A stretch of 64,000 nt of DNA from JAJFJD01 sp965228695. GTDB lineage: Bacteria; Pseudomonadota; Alphaproteobacteria; UBA8366. Where the stretch lies: the NCBI GenBank assembly GCA_965228695.1, contig CBDDIB010000002.1, forward strand, positions 4,402,001 to 4,466,000, in the 5' to 3' direction. Both the position numbers and the translations under genes were made by a program. Under the pieces are notes generated by a model that saw only the letters and a program-made list of their open reading frames with translations, was not told the DNA's origin and searched no databases. Below, one piece after another: positions 35,232 through 45,250 of this stretch (within the stretch, counting starts at the first letter, position 1; each line of letters begins with the position of its first letter).

Positions 35232-36761
35232 CTATTCCCGGTCGGTCGACGTGGACGGCGGTCCGGGTTCGAACCGCGTCAGGTTCACGGAACTCAATCG
35301 GACGATTGAGAACGCCGCGAGCAACAGGAAAACGATAGCAATCGGGTGGTCGAGAAGTTTCGCTGCATTATTGTCGGTCAAAATCAACGATTGGCGCAAA
35401 CTGAGCTCCATCATCGGCCCCAGGATGAACCCGACCAGGAAGGTTACGAACGAAAAGTCGAACTTCTTCATGAAGTAACCGACGAAGGCGAAAGACAGCA
35501 TCAGATAGACGCTGAACATGCCGCCGCCTTCCACATACGCACCGACAATACAGAGCAGCACGACGATCGGCGAGATCATCGTGTCCGGGGCCTGGATGAT
35601 CCGGGCGAAAAAGCGCTGACCGACGAAACCGATGACGAACAACAACAGCGCCGCCAGAATCATGCCGTTGTAGATGCCATAGACGATATTGGCGTCGTCC
35701 TTGAAGATCAGCGGCCCCGGCGTCAGGCCGTGCAGCAGAAACGCGCCCATCAACAACGCCGTCGACAGGCTGCCGGGAACGCCGATCGCGAAGACGGGAA
35801 TCAGGCTCGCCGGCACGGTCGCGTTGTCCGCCGCTTCTGCCGTCGCCACCCCTTCCAGCGCGCCCTTGCCGAAGCGTTCCGGCCGCTTGGATCGTTTCCG
35901 CGCGACGGTGTAGGACAGGAAGGACGATATGCTGGCGCCGAGGCCCGGCAGCAGTCCCAGGACGATTCCGATCGTGCTGGACCGAATGATCGTCGGCATG
36001 CACTCGCGGATTTCGCGCAGGCTGAGTTTCCGGTCGTCCTCGGACGCGCCATCGAACTTTTCGGCGGCCCGGGAATACCGGCCCCGCCAGCCTTGATCGA
36101 TCTGCACCAGCATCTCGGACAAGGCCAGCGTACCGATCGCAACGGCGAGCAGCGGAACGCCGTCATACAGGTCGAGAAATCCGAAGGTTAGCCGCGGCAT
36201 GCCCGTCTCGATATCGATGCCGGGCGACGCCACGAACAAGCCGAGGAAACCGGAGATGATCCCTTTCAGGAAAGAATGGCCGGTGACGGCCGCGATGAAG
36301 GTGATCGCGAAGAGCAGGATCGCCGCCAACTCCACCGGCCCAATCCCGAGCGCGATGTTGGCGAGCGGCGCGGCAACCACGATCAGCGTGATCGTCGCCA
36401 GCACGTCGCCGACCACCGACGCGAACAGCCCCATCTTCAGCGCTTTCTGGGACTTGCCCTGCTTGGTGAGCGGGTAGCCGTCGATCGTGGTCACGACGGA
36501 GGACGGTTCGCCCGGCACATTGATCAGAATCGCCGACACGGCGCTTCCGGCGGCCCCGCCCTTGTTGATCCCGATCAGAAAGGAGATTGCGGAAAGCGGC
36601 GACATCGTAAAGGTAAAGGGCAGCGCGATGGCGAGCGCGGTGGCCCGGTTCATCCCCGGCAACGCGCCGACCAGGTAGCCGATAAAGACGCCGAGCGCGA
36701 TATGCGCGATCACCTCCAGGGTAAGAACATCGCCGAGGGTTGCGATCATGGCATCGAGCAT
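35232..36761 (-). CDS. Tripartite tricarboxylate transporter large membrane subunit (TctA-type)
   Basis: A 509-residue polytopic membrane protein with the two TctA signature regions: GYLVGALPGMNRATALAIALPFTF near the N-terminus and GIVLGLLPGLGASISSFLSY near the middle, both containing the G-x-LPG loops expected to line the transport path. About 11-12 hydrophobic helices. It forms the proton- or sodium-coupled channel with TctB. The ATG at 36761 is used (GTG three bases earlier); GGGGG lies just upstream. It starts 9 bases after the tctB-type stop. Confidence 0.95.
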   Translation of the reverse strand: MLDAMIATLGDVLTLEVIAHIALGVFIGYLVGALPGMNRATALAIALPFTFTMSPLSAISFLIGINKGGAAGSAVSAILINVPGEPSSVVTTIDGYPLTKQGKSQKALKMGLFASVVGDVLATITLIVVAAPLANIALGIGPVELAAILLFAITFIAAVTGHSFLKGIISGFLGLFVASPGIDIETGMPRLTFGFLDLYDGVPLLAVAIGTLALSEMLVQIDQGWRGRYSRAAEKFDGASEDDRKLSLREIRECMPTIIRSSTIGIVLGLLPGLGASISSFLSYTVARKRSKRPERFGKGALEGVATAEAADNATVPASLIPVFAIGVPGSLSTALLMGAFLLHGLTPGPLIFKDDANIVYGIYNGMILAALLLFVIGFVGQRFFARIIQAPDTMISPIVVLLCIVGAYVEGGGMFSVYLMLSFAFVGYFMKKFDFSFVTFLVGFILGPMMELSLRQSLILTDNNAAKLLDHPIAIVFLLLAAFSIVRLSSVNLTRFEPGPPSTSTDRE

Positions 36762-36770
36762 CACGACCCC

Positions 36771-37217
36771 CTATGGCAGCGGCGCGTTCAGCATCTTGGT
36801 GACGAAGAAGTAAATCACCAAAACGGGAACCACCGACATCGGCACGATCCGCAACAGGCTGCGCTCGCCCATGAACAGCATGAGCGCCGCCATCAACACC
36901 GGACCGCCCCAAACGAATCCCACGGCATGGATCAGAAAAACCGCAGCCAAAACGATGCCGCACGCGAGCAGAAAGAATCCGAAATTCTCAAGCTTCAACG
37001 GCGCTTCCATGCCGTCATAGGCGCGCGGCCGCAGGATGGCCCGCGCCAACAATGCCGCGCATCCGATCGAAAACCCGGCCGCGATCAACGTGGGAAAAAA
37101 AAGCGGCGACACGCCGCTCCACGTATCGCCGTCGGCTTCCGCCGGGATGACCACGAACAACATGAGGAGACCGACAAATAAAAGGCCCGTGGCCATGCAG
37201 ATGTCGGCACGTCTCAT
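36771..37217 (-). CDS. Tripartite tricarboxylate transporter small membrane subunit (TctB-type)
   Basis: A 148-residue protein with four hydrophobic segments, as in TctB (for example TGLLFVGLLMLFVVIPAEAD at the start and VLAAVFLIHAVGFVWGGPVL in the middle). First gene of the TctBAC operon. The 208 bases between its start and the TIM-barrel gene at 37426 form a divergent promoter region, suggesting that the transporter and that enzyme share regulation. Confidence 0.88.
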   Translation of the reverse strand: MRRADICMATGLLFVGLLMLFVVIPAEADGDTWSGVSPLFFPTLIAAGFSIGCAALLARAILRPRAYDGMEAPLKLENFGFFLLACGIVLAAVFLIHAVGFVWGGPVLMAALMLFMGERSLLRIVPMSVVPVLVIYFFVTKMLNAPLP

Positions 37218-37425
37218 GAGGTGCGCTGGGAAAGCAATGGTCGCAAGCCGTTCATATCAACAACCACCCCCCACATTCATCAATGCCCGGTACCAACAAG
37301 GCACGTATATCGATTCTAGCATCAATCAAAACATCGCGACGAATTCTGCGGTAGAATGGCGATCGCCGGGCGAACCACACGATCCGTGGGAATACAAAAT
37401 CAAATGGCCGGCCGGGCGGGGAGAC

Positions 37426-38415
37426 ATGGGGAACGAACTTTACTTCGGCATTCAAACGAACGGCATCAAGCATGCGCATGCGGATCCGATGCCCGACGTG
37501 GACACACGATTTGGGATGGTGAAGGACGCCGGCGTCTTCGACTATATCGACAAGACGCCGGATCCGGATCAGATCGAAGCCTTCCATAAGTCCAGCGAGA
37601 AATACGGCCTGCCGGTGCGGGCCGGCGGTTGGTTCTATAGCCTGGGCGCGGACGAAGCGCTGCTGGAGAACAACCTGCGAGTTGGCCGCGACCTCGGCTC
37701 GCTGGTGCACAACACGCAAATCAAGCTTAACCACGCGGACGGTCATGTGGTCACCGACGATGACGTGACCGCCGCCTATCTTCATGCTGCCGAACTGGGG
37801 GAGAAATACGGCTGCACGCCCTGCTTCGAGGTGCATGTGAACATGTGGTCGGAGGATTTCCCGCGCGTGTCCAAGGTCGGCCGGATGGTCGAGGCCGCGG
37901 GCGCCGAGTTCAACATCACCCTCGACCACAGCCATGTGATTTTCAAAATCGACAATCCCGACGAACAGAAGATCTTCGGCACCGATGCCAAGATCGCATC
38001 CGGCGAATTGGTGCTCGACCCGTTCGCGCCGGGGAACGTGATCCAGGAATGGACCGACGCCGGCTGGATTCGCCACTGCCACGCCCGCGCCGCGGTGCCC
38101 AACAACCCGAAGAATATTACGGGCAAGCATCCCGACGGATCGGTCGGGCGTGGTATTCAGTACCCGTTCAAGCAACCGGCCCCGGGCGAATACCACGCCG
38201 ACTGGGACGAAAGCTTGCTGGAGCCGTGGAAGGAAGGAATCCGCATCCTGATGCGCCACCATGCGAAGGACTCCACGGGGAAACTCGGCCAAATCTCCAC
38301 CGAGTTCATCCCCGGTACCGACTACGGCGAAGGCTGCAAATACTCGCTTTTCGAGCAGGCCATTGCCTGCGTGGAATGGATGCGCGCCGAATGGGAGACG
38401 ATCCGGGCGGCATAG
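37426..38415 (+). CDS. Sugar phosphate isomerase/epimerase-type TIM-barrel protein
   Basis: A 329-residue protein of the xylose-isomerase-like TIM barrel (AP endonuclease 2) superfamily. Metal-ligand candidates are visible in FEVHVNMWSED, FNITLDHSHVIF and the C-terminal HCHARAAVP and ISTEFIPGTDYGEG. The start ATG at 37426 has GGGGAG just upstream; the frame runs open to 37036 across the divergent promoter region, which is not protein-like. Divergent from the TTT transporter operon, so it probably acts on the imported compound. The substrate is unknown. Confidence 0.8.
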   Translation: MGNELYFGIQTNGIKHAHADPMPDVDTRFGMVKDAGVFDYIDKTPDPDQIEAFHKSSEKYGLPVRAGGWFYSLGADEALLENNLRVGRDLGSLVHNTQIKLNHADGHVVTDDDVTAAYLHAAELGEKYGCTPCFEVHVNMWSEDFPRVSKVGRMVEAAGAEFNITLDHSHVIFKIDNPDEQKIFGTDAKIASGELVLDPFAPGNVIQEWTDAGWIRHCHARAAVPNNPKNITGKHPDGSVGRGIQYPFKQPAPGEYHADWDESLLEPWKEGIRILMRHHAKDSTGKLGQISTEFIPGTDYGEGCKYSLFEQAIACVEWMRAEWETIRAA

Positions 38416-38448
38416 GTCGCCCGATCGATCGTGCCCCCGTCACCCGTC

Positions 38449-39198
38449 ATGCCCGGACTCACCGAAACCATCCTGAAGCTGCCGGTCTTGAAACGGCTCT
38501 ACCCGAGCCTGCGCAAACGATGGGCGGAGATTTTCTGGAAGGACGACTTCGCGGTCGTCCGCTCGCGGGGCGCGCTGTTCCTGGCGAACCACCGGAACTT
38601 CGTCGACCGGCAGATCGCCTTCTACGGCGACTACGAAGCGGCACAGACCACATACTTGACGGCGGCAATGGAGGTACACGGCTGCGACCTGTTCCTCGAC
38701 ATCGGCGCGAATATCGGCCTGTACAGCATTCGCGCGGCCAAGGCGGGGCATGCGAAGCGGATCGTCGCGTTCGAACCCGATCCGCGCAACCGCGACCAGT
38801 TCGCCGCGAACATTCTCATGAATGGACTTTCCGGCCGGATCGAGGTCGCGCCGATGGCCGTGTCCAACCGAAACGGACCGGTCGGATTCACCTTCTTTCC
38901 CGAAACGTCGACGGGGCAGTCGCGTATCGACGAATGCGGCGGCACGGATAAAGTCAACGCGGTGCGGATCGACGATGTCGTCGATCTGACGGGCGGCACC
39001 CTCTTCGCCAAGATCGACATCGAAGGCCACGAAGCCGCCGCCGTCGAAGGGATGGCGAATACGATCAAGGCCAACCGGGTTTTCCTACAGATCGAATCCT
39101 TCCCTGATCAATTAGAAAATCTGTCCAACCTCCTGACGGAACACGGCTTCACGCGCCGGCACAATATTGGAGACGATCATTTTTTCGCGAATTTCTGA
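38449..39198 (+). CDS. FkbM family methyltransferase
   Basis: A 249-residue SAM-dependent methyltransferase of the FkbM type. SAM motif I is FLDIGANIGLYSIRAAKAG, followed by IVAFEPDPRN (acidic loop) and KIDIEGHEAAAVEGM. FkbM enzymes O-methylate sugars or polyketides; small bacterial members often act on glycans. The N-terminal 70 residues hold a non-conserved extension. Start ATG 38449 (a GTG at 38431 is possible). 33 bases after the TIM-barrel stop, so probably the same transcript. Confidence 0.85.
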   Translation: MPGLTETILKLPVLKRLYPSLRKRWAEIFWKDDFAVVRSRGALFLANHRNFVDRQIAFYGDYEAAQTTYLTAAMEVHGCDLFLDIGANIGLYSIRAAKAGHAKRIVAFEPDPRNRDQFAANILMNGLSGRIEVAPMAVSNRNGPVGFTFFPETSTGQSRIDECGGTDKVNAVRIDDVVDLTGGTLFAKIDIEGHEAAAVEGMANTIKANRVFLQIESFPDQLENLSNLLTEHGFTRRHNIGDDHFFANF

Positions 39199-39204
39199 GC
39201 GGTC

Positions 39205-40074
39205 TTAAGCGGCTATTACCGGCTCGCCGGCGGTGATGGATTTATGCATCAGCCGCCGCGAGTCCGGCGGGAAGGCGTTGCGGTGATGCATGGTGCAGCG
39301 GTTGTCCCAGACCAGCAGATCACCGACCGACCAGCGATGCTCCCACACGTATTTGTCCTGGCAGCAATGCGCCCAAACCTCGTCCAGCAGCGCTTCGCTT
39401 TCATCGAGGGAGAGGCCGACGATCGACGCATTGATGCGGCGTCCGAGATACAGGCATTTCCGTCCGGTCGCCGGGTGCGCCCGCACGATCGGGTGCTGCA
39501 CGCCGGGCGCCTGCGTCGGATCGGTCACGTCCGCGAATTCCGCCCGTTTCACGCCGTCGGACGTGTGCGTCTTCGCGTGGTTGATCGATTTGCCCGCGAT
39601 CCGCGTGGCGAGACCGTCCGGCAAGTCATCGTAGGCCTGATACATATTCAAGAACGCCGTTTCGCCGCCGTGCTCGGGCACCTCGATGGCGTGGAGCAGG
39701 CTCGCCGATATCGGCTCTTCGGTGAAGGAACTGTCCGTATGCCAATACGCCTCGCCATCGCCGAGGGCGCCGCGCGGCGTGCCGTCGTCGTTGATGATGT
39801 TCGAGATGATGGTGATCTCGGTCGGCACCTGATCCGGGTAGTATTCCTTCCGCCCGAGGCCCAACAGCTGATCCGCCGTCTGTCCGGGCGGGCCGAAAAC
39901 CTCGCGCAGCCGCAGCAGGTCCTCGAAGCTCAGCGACTGTCCCCGGAACAGCAGCACCAGATGATCGGTATAGGCGTCGACGATGACCGCCCGGTCCACG
40001 TCCGACACGTCCCGCGATAGGTCGATGCCGGTAACTTCCGCTCCCAACGCGGCACCGGTCGGTTTTGTCTCCAT
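39205..40074 (-). CDS. TauD/TfdA family Fe(II)/2-oxoglutarate dioxygenase
   Basis: A 289-residue dioxygenase. The Fe-binding HxD is in AYWHTDSSF (near residue 110), and the distal His with the 2-oxoglutarate-binding Arg is in CTMHHRNAFPPDSRRLMHKS near the C-terminus. TauD/TfdA enzymes hydroxylate taurine, 2,4-D or sulfonated and chlorinated compounds with loss of the leaving group; the substrate here is unknown. GAGGTGAG ribosome site before the ATG. First member downstream of the flavin monooxygenase and hydrolase genes on the same strand. Confidence 0.93.
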   Translation of the reverse strand: METKPTGAALGAEVTGIDLSRDVSDVDRAVIVDAYTDHLVLLFRGQSLSFEDLLRLREVFGPPGQTADQLLGLGRKEYYPDQVPTEITIISNIINDDGTPRGALGDGEAYWHTDSSFTEEPISASLLHAIEVPEHGGETAFLNMYQAYDDLPDGLATRIAGKSINHAKTHTSDGVKRAEFADVTDPTQAPGVQHPIVRAHPATGRKCLYLGRRINASIVGLSLDESEALLDEVWAHCCQDKYVWEHRWSVGDLLVWDNRCTMHHRNAFPPDSRRLMHKSITAGEPVIAA

Positions 40075-40101
40075 CGTCTCACCTCTCGTTCGGAAATGGC
40101 C

Positions 40102-41289
40102 CTATTCCGCCGTCATCGCCAGCGGCCGGTTCTTCAATTCCTGCAACCGCGGCAACACTTCCTTCGAGAACAGCGTGAGGTTGCCGACCGTGTCCTCGTG
40201 GCCCAAATTGCCGCCCTGCCCCATCATCAGCAGATTGCCGAAGCCGCCGGTCAGGTCGTAGAAGCGCGCGATCTGGTCGTAGACCTGGTCGGGCGTGCCG
40301 GCGAAGACGCTGCAGGCATCGATGAAATCCTCCACCGAGGCGGTCTTCTGGTCGATCTTGCGCCCGTCCGGCGTGATCAGCGGCCGGTTTCCGGCGTTGG
40401 GTCCGGCACGGATGGTCGCGATCTCCGCCGGAATCTTCTTATAGCCCGGCGGAACCGAATACTGTTTCGCCACAACCGGGCTGGTCCGGATGTAGTTGGC
40501 GATCTCGTCGCCGCGGCGGAGGCCCTCTTCCTCGGTCTCGCCGACGCCGACCACCGCGCAATAGGCGAAGCGGTCGAGCCCCGGCTCCCATCCCGCCGCG
40601 CGCGCGGTGTCGCGATAGGCCTTGAACAGGTCCTTGGCGATGACGCCGGAGATCAGCGTCGCGATGACATGCCGATGCTCGGCGATGCGCGGCGCGCTGC
40701 TGGGGCTGGTCGCCGTCACCCAGACCGGCGGGTGCGGATCCTGATACGGCCGCGGCCACACATTGACCTGCCGGTAGTGGTAATTCTCGCTTTCCCAACT
40801 GAACGGCCCGTCCCGCGTGGTCAAGGCCTTGAGCACCAGGTCATGCGCTTCCCAGAAGCGCTCCATCTGGCCCACCGGCTTCGCATTCGTAGGTGGAATC
40901 TCGTATGGCGCGCCGCGCACCAGTCCCATGTCGAGACGGCCGCGCGAGATGACGTCGATCATCGCCAACTCCTCGGCCACCCGCACCGGGTTCGGCCGGT
41001 TGGCGATGGGCACGCCGAGCGCCAACAGCCGGGCCTTCTTGGTGGTCCGTGCGAGGATGGCGAGCGGGATCGTGCAGGCCGGATTGACGCAGGTCGCAGT
41101 GGCATGATGCTCGTTGACCATGATATCGAGGCCGAGCTCGTCGCAGAGCTGCCACTCGTCGAAAAAACGGTCGTACAGGTCGGCCCCGACGTCGGGGTCG
41201 TAGAGCGAATTCGGGATATTCACCCGCAAGGAGTCGCGCCCATCCCAGACATCGGGATAGGGCAACTCGGAAAAATGATAAACTCGCAT
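40102..41289 (-). CDS. Luciferase-like (LLM) flavin-dependent oxidoreductase
   Basis: A 395-residue LLM-class protein. Typical features are an N-terminal VYHFSELPYPDVW, the loop ITNEHHATATC region read here as VNEHHATATCVNPACTI, and PVRVAEELAMIDVISRGRL, where the family has the conserved AE(E/D)..TLD..S.GR. LLM enzymes use FMNH2 or F420 to oxidise substrates such as alkanesulfonates or aldehydes. Neighbouring a TauD-type dioxygenase and an alpha/beta hydrolase, it may take part in breaking down the same compound. The ATG at 41289 has GGAG 8 bases upstream. Confidence 0.92.
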   Translation of the reverse strand: MRVYHFSELPYPDVWDGRDSLRVNIPNSLYDPDVGADLYDRFFDEWQLCDELGLDIMVNEHHATATCVNPACTIPLAILARTTKKARLLALGVPIANRPNPVRVAEELAMIDVISRGRLDMGLVRGAPYEIPPTNAKPVGQMERFWEAHDLVLKALTTRDGPFSWESENYHYRQVNVWPRPYQDPHPPVWVTATSPSSAPRIAEHRHVIATLISGVIAKDLFKAYRDTARAAGWEPGLDRFAYCAVVGVGETEEEGLRRGDEIANYIRTSPVVAKQYSVPPGYKKIPAEIATIRAGPNAGNRPLITPDGRKIDQKTASVEDFIDACSVFAGTPDQVYDQIARFYDLTGGFGNLLMMGQGGNLGHEDTVGNLTLFSKEVLPRLQELKNRPLAMTAE

Positions 41290-41302
41290 CACCTACTCTC
41301 CC

Positions 41303-42070
41303 TCAACCGTCGATAAAGCCGCGCACGATCTCCAGGCTCGCCGCCGCCTGCTCGATATGCGGAAAATGCCCTGCATCCTCTACCGCTTCGAACCGCGCGC
41401 CGGGAATGCGCTCGGCATAGGCGCGGCCATAGTCCGGCGTCACGATGCCGTCCCGTGCGCCCCAAAGGACGAGGCTCGGTATCGCGATGCGGTGCAGCCA
41501 CCGCGCCAGCGCGGGGTTGTGCATATAAGGCTTCCAGCCGAAATGCGTGAACGCCTCGCGCGAGCGCACGACCGCCGTCAACGCGTCATCGTCATAGGAC
41601 ATCAGGTCGGGCGCCCGGCCTTCCGGATTGGCCCATGTCCGGGACGCCAGGTCGTCCGGTTCCGTGAAGTGGAAATCGGTGATGTCGCGCGTCGTCCGGT
41701 CGCCGATCTTGATGCCCAGCGCATCGATCAGCACCAGCCGGCCCAGCCGGCCGCTGCCGCGCACGGCGATCTCCGCCGCAATCCATCCGCCGAAGGAAGA
41801 CCCGATGAGCGCGACATCGGAGAGGTCGAGCTGGTCCATCAGATCGAGGTAGAAATAGGCGAGGTCATCGACGCCGAGCCACCCTTCCGGCATGTCCGAA
41901 TGCCCGAAACCGGGATGCCACGGTGCGATCACTTCATGGGTGGATGCCAGCGCGTTGAGAAACCCGTCTTCCGGATCGAAGCCGTCGCCGGGATGCAGAT
42001 ACAGCACCGGTTGCCCCGCCCCCTTGCGCCATAGATCAATCCCAATTCCGGAAACGTTCAATCTGTCCAT
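41303..42070 (-). CDS. Alpha/beta hydrolase
   Basis: A 255-residue alpha/beta-hydrolase fold protein. Nucleophile elbow IGSSFGGWIAAE (Ser about residue 93), oxyanion region PVLYLHPGDGFDPEDG near residue 24, and catalytic His in VEDAGHFPHIEQ near the C-terminus. The acid is probably Asp in LVLWGARDGIVTP. No lid insertion visible. Likely cleaves an ester or C-C bond in the same pathway as the adjacent LLM and TauD genes, with which it forms a minus-strand unit. Confidence 0.93.
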   Translation of the reverse strand: MDRLNVSGIGIDLWRKGAGQPVLYLHPGDGFDPEDGFLNALASTHEVIAPWHPGFGHSDMPEGWLGVDDLAYFYLDLMDQLDLSDVALIGSSFGGWIAAEIAVRGSGRLGRLVLIDALGIKIGDRTTRDITDFHFTEPDDLASRTWANPEGRAPDLMSYDDDALTAVVRSREAFTHFGWKPYMHNPALARWLHRIAIPSLVLWGARDGIVTPDYGRAYAERIPGARFEAVEDAGHFPHIEQAAASLEIVRGFIDG

Positions 42071-42225
42071 TACGCGTCCTGATTACCCTTCAAGCTCTTG
42101 TTGCAACCAGAGTCCACCGTATTCCCGGACCCTGTCAAATGCGCCGGTTTTCCGTCAATCGGCCGCTCGTGGGATACTGCAAGAAATCAGAATCCGAATA
42201 CCGACGCACGTAAGAAGGGATTGCC

Positions 42226-43572
42226 ATGTCCATCGCCCGCACGCTGGCTGAGTTTCTCACCGACACGACCTATGACGATCTTCCGGCGCAGACCGTCGAC
42301 TACGCATCGATGATCGTCGCCAGCACGCTCGCCAGCGCCGGCGCCGGAACGCAGATCGAATCCGCGGCGATCATCCGGGACCTGGCCCGCGAACGCGGCG
42401 GGACGCCGGAAGCCTCGATCTGGTTCGACGGCGGTCCGAAACTGCCGGTTGCCGCCGCGGCGCGGGTCAACGCGGTCACGAGCGACGCCGCTGCCTCGGA
42501 CGACAGCGATCTGCGCAACATCGTGCACAAGGGAACGCAATTGACCGCCGCGTCACTCGCCATGGCCGAACGGAACGGCGCGACCGGCAAGGATGTCCTC
42601 GCCGCGATTGTCTTGGGATACGAGGGCGCGGGGCGGATCGGCGAGGCGATCACACCGGCCTACCTCCGTCAGGGCTTCCATGGCTGCCTCGTGGCGATTT
42701 TCGCCAGCACGGTCGCGGCCGGCCGGTTGCTCAAGCTCGATACCGGGCAGATGGCGAATGCGCTGGCCCTCTCCGCCACATCGATGGGCGGCCTGCATGC
42801 CGCGGCGAACACGAGCGTCTCGCGCGAGTATCATGCGGGTCTTGCGCAGGCGAACGGCCTGGAAGCCGCAATGGCCGCGCAAAAAGGGTTCATTGCCGAG
42901 GAAACGATCTTCGAGGCGAATCACGGTTTCTGCGACGTCTTCGGCGATACCGACGGCGCCAGCATCGTCCAGGATTTCGGCCGCGACTGGGATATCGTCA
43001 CCGACATGGCGTTCAAACTGGTGCCGGGCGGACACCCGCACCACAGCTTTGCGGAGGCGGCGGCGAATGCGGCGCGCGAAGGCGATATCAAGGCCGAGGA
43101 GGTCGACGCGATCATTCTGTCCCGGCCCGGCACCACCGCAATCTCCGGTCCCCTGCACCCCGAGAACCTGATCGACATGGCGCACAGCCCGGCCTATTTC
43201 CTGGCCGCCGGCGCCGCCGACCGCGAATTCACCTGGGCGCACGCGACGCCGGAGAAGATCGGCGATCCCGTGATCCACAAATTGATCGACAAGGTTCGGG
43301 TCGGCCCGGAACCGACCGAGAATATCGAGGCCTATCGCCAAGGCGCCACGGTGACGATCGAAACGACGGACGGCCGGTCGGTGACCAACACGGTCTTCGT
43401 GCCCGCCGGCGCCGGCTGTTTAGGTGTCGAATGGTCCGCCATCGACGCGAAGTACCGCACGCTCGCGCCGCGCGCGCCGATGACGCCCGAACAAGTCGAA
43501 GCAAGCCTCGCCCTGTGCCACGCATTCAGTGATCTTACGGACGTTTCCGCGCTGATCGGCACGCTAAAATGA
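42226..43572 (+). CDS. MmgE/PrpD family protein
   Basis: A 448-residue protein of the MmgE/PrpD (2-methylcitrate dehydratase) family: DTTYDDLPAQTVDYASMIVAST, FHGCLVAIFAS, MANALALSATSMGGLHA and FKLVPGGHPHHSFAEAA. PrpD dehydrates 2-methylcitrate in propionate use, but many MmgE/PrpD proteins act on other citrate-like acids, and no prpB/prpC is present. Ribosome site AAGAAGGG before the ATG. Divergent from the hydrolase gene at 42070 with 155 bases between; the SLC13 transporter follows 173 bases downstream. Confidence 0.9.
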   Translation: MSIARTLAEFLTDTTYDDLPAQTVDYASMIVASTLASAGAGTQIESAAIIRDLARERGGTPEASIWFDGGPKLPVAAAARVNAVTSDAAASDDSDLRNIVHKGTQLTAASLAMAERNGATGKDVLAAIVLGYEGAGRIGEAITPAYLRQGFHGCLVAIFASTVAAGRLLKLDTGQMANALALSATSMGGLHAAANTSVSREYHAGLAQANGLEAAMAAQKGFIAEETIFEANHGFCDVFGDTDGASIVQDFGRDWDIVTDMAFKLVPGGHPHHSFAEAAANAAREGDIKAEEVDAIILSRPGTTAISGPLHPENLIDMAHSPAYFLAAGAADREFTWAHATPEKIGDPVIHKLIDKVRVGPEPTENIEAYRQGATVTIETTDGRSVTNTVFVPAGAGCLGVEWSAIDAKYRTLAPRAPMTPEQVEASLALCHAFSDLTDVSALIGTLK

Positions 43573-43745
43573 GGGCACCGGTCGCGATTCCGAGAAAGTC
43601 GCATTTGCAACTGCTTACGAGTCGTCTCTAATATGGCGATCGGGAACGCATGACATGAGAATGCGTGACTGCGGTGCCGGAATTCCGGGAGGCTCCACAG
43701 CAAGCGACGACACACGGCCAACGCTAACGATAAGCATAATGGGCA

Positions 43746-45233
43746 ATGGCGGTTTCGACTCCTGATATAGCTGGCTTCAGCCGTTCCGTTGCCGGTCTTG
43801 TAAGGACATTTTTTTTCTACCTCGTTCAACGCCGATGGTTTTTCATCGCGCTTGCCGTGGGCGCGATTATCATGAACCTGCCCCTGCCCGACGGGTTGAC
43901 CCGCGACGGCTTGATCGTCCTCACCATGTCGGTCGTCGCCACCATCCTGTTTATTACCGAACCGATCCCGCTGCCGACGGTGGCGTTGCTGATCATCGTC
44001 GGTCAGATTTTGCTTCTGGATTTGGAGTCGACGAAGGTCGCGAAGACCCTGATGAACGATTCCGTGTTGTTCATCATGGGATCGCTGATGCTCGCGGTGG
44101 CGGTGGTGAAACAGAAGCTCGACAAGCGCATCGCCTTTTTCATCGTGCGCATGACCGGTACGAAGACATCCAACATCTGCGTCGGCATCGCGGCCGTTTG
44201 CGGCTTTCTCGCATCGTTTGTCGGCGAGCACACGGTGGCCGCCATGATGCTGCCGGTCGGCCTGACGCTGATCACCTTGACATCGGAAGATCCCCGCGCG
44301 GTGCGCCGCCTCGCCGCCGTCATCCTGTTCTCGATCAGCTACGGCTCTTCGATCGCCGGAATCGGCACACCGTCGGGCGGTGCCCGGAACGCGATTATGA
44401 TCGGGTATTGGCGGGAATTCTTCTTCGATCCGACGAATCCGGAAACCCGGCGCTTCCTCGTCGATTACGTGAGTTGGATGATCTACGCCTACCCGATGTT
44501 CCTGATCCAGCTCCCGTTCATGACGATGATCCTGCTGTTCACCTTCAAGCCCGAGCACCGGAACCTTTCGCGCGCCGTCGTCAAGCTGCGGGCGCAGATT
44601 CAGGAAACCGGACCGATGAATAGCCGGGACTGGATGACGATAATCCTGTTCCTGCTGATCCTTTTGGGCTGGATATTCGGGTCCGACGCGGTCGGCCTGG
44701 GCACGATCGCGCTGCTCGGCGCCGCCGCCTTCCTGGTGGCGGGACTCGTCGAGTGGGAGGACATGAATTCGGGCGTGAACTGGGGCGTCGTGCTGCTCTA
44801 TGCCGCTGTCATCTCGCTTGGCGTGGAGATGAAGGAGACCGGTGCAGCGCGCTGGATCGCGGTGAGTTTTCTGGAGATCCTGGCGCCGCTGGGCGTAGAC
44901 CACGGAATCGGCCTCTGGGCCGCGATTTCCGCCCTGACCACGGCGGTGACGAATACGATGTCGAACGGCGCTGCGGTCGCGGTTTTGGGCCCACTGGTGC
45001 TTAATATTGCCGACGTCGCAGGCGAAAATCCGCTTGTAATTGGCTTTATTACCGCAATTTCCTCTGCTTTCGCCTATCTTACGGTTGTCGGAACGCCCGC
45101 GTGCACTATCGTTTATGCATCGGGATATTTAAAGACATCCGACTTCCTCAAGGTAGGATGGCGGATGGTGATTATGTCGACCATCGTTCTACTGATAGCG
45201 GCTGCGGTATACTGGCCGCTTGTCGGACTCTGA
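43746..45233 (+). CDS. SLC13/DASS family anion transporter
   Basis: A 495-residue polytopic membrane protein of the SLC13 (divalent anion:Na+ symporter) family, about 12-13 spans. The family signature region includes ITEPIPLPTVALLIIVGQIL, SYGSSIAGIGTPSGGARNAI (an SNT-like substrate loop) and the C-terminal TAVTNTMSNGAAVAVLGP, where SLC13 has the second SNT motif. It imports dicarboxylates, tricarboxylates or sulfate. A universal stress protein gene follows at 17 bases, so the two are probably expressed together. Confidence 0.93.
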   Translation: MAVSTPDIAGFSRSVAGLVRTFFFYLVQRRWFFIALAVGAIIMNLPLPDGLTRDGLIVLTMSVVATILFITEPIPLPTVALLIIVGQILLLDLESTKVAKTLMNDSVLFIMGSLMLAVAVVKQKLDKRIAFFIVRMTGTKTSNICVGIAAVCGFLASFVGEHTVAAMMLPVGLTLITLTSEDPRAVRRLAAVILFSISYGSSIAGIGTPSGGARNAIMIGYWREFFFDPTNPETRRFLVDYVSWMIYAYPMFLIQLPFMTMILLFTFKPEHRNLSRAVVKLRAQIQETGPMNSRDWMTIILFLLILLGWIFGSDAVGLGTIALLGAAAFLVAGLVEWEDMNSGVNWGVVLLYAAVISLGVEMKETGAARWIAVSFLEILAPLGVDHGIGLWAAISALTTAVTNTMSNGAAVAVLGPLVLNIADVAGENPLVIGFITAISSAFAYLTVVGTPACTIVYASGYLKTSDFLKVGWRMVIMSTIVLLIAAAVYWPLVGL

Positions 45234-45250
45234 AGCCGCGAGGAGGGGTC

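Noticed and set aside
43332..44903. Minus-strand frame of 523 codons across the PrpD and SLC13 genes
   Set aside because: Extremely His/Arg/Gln-rich with no domain; antisense to two recognisable genes with good starts.
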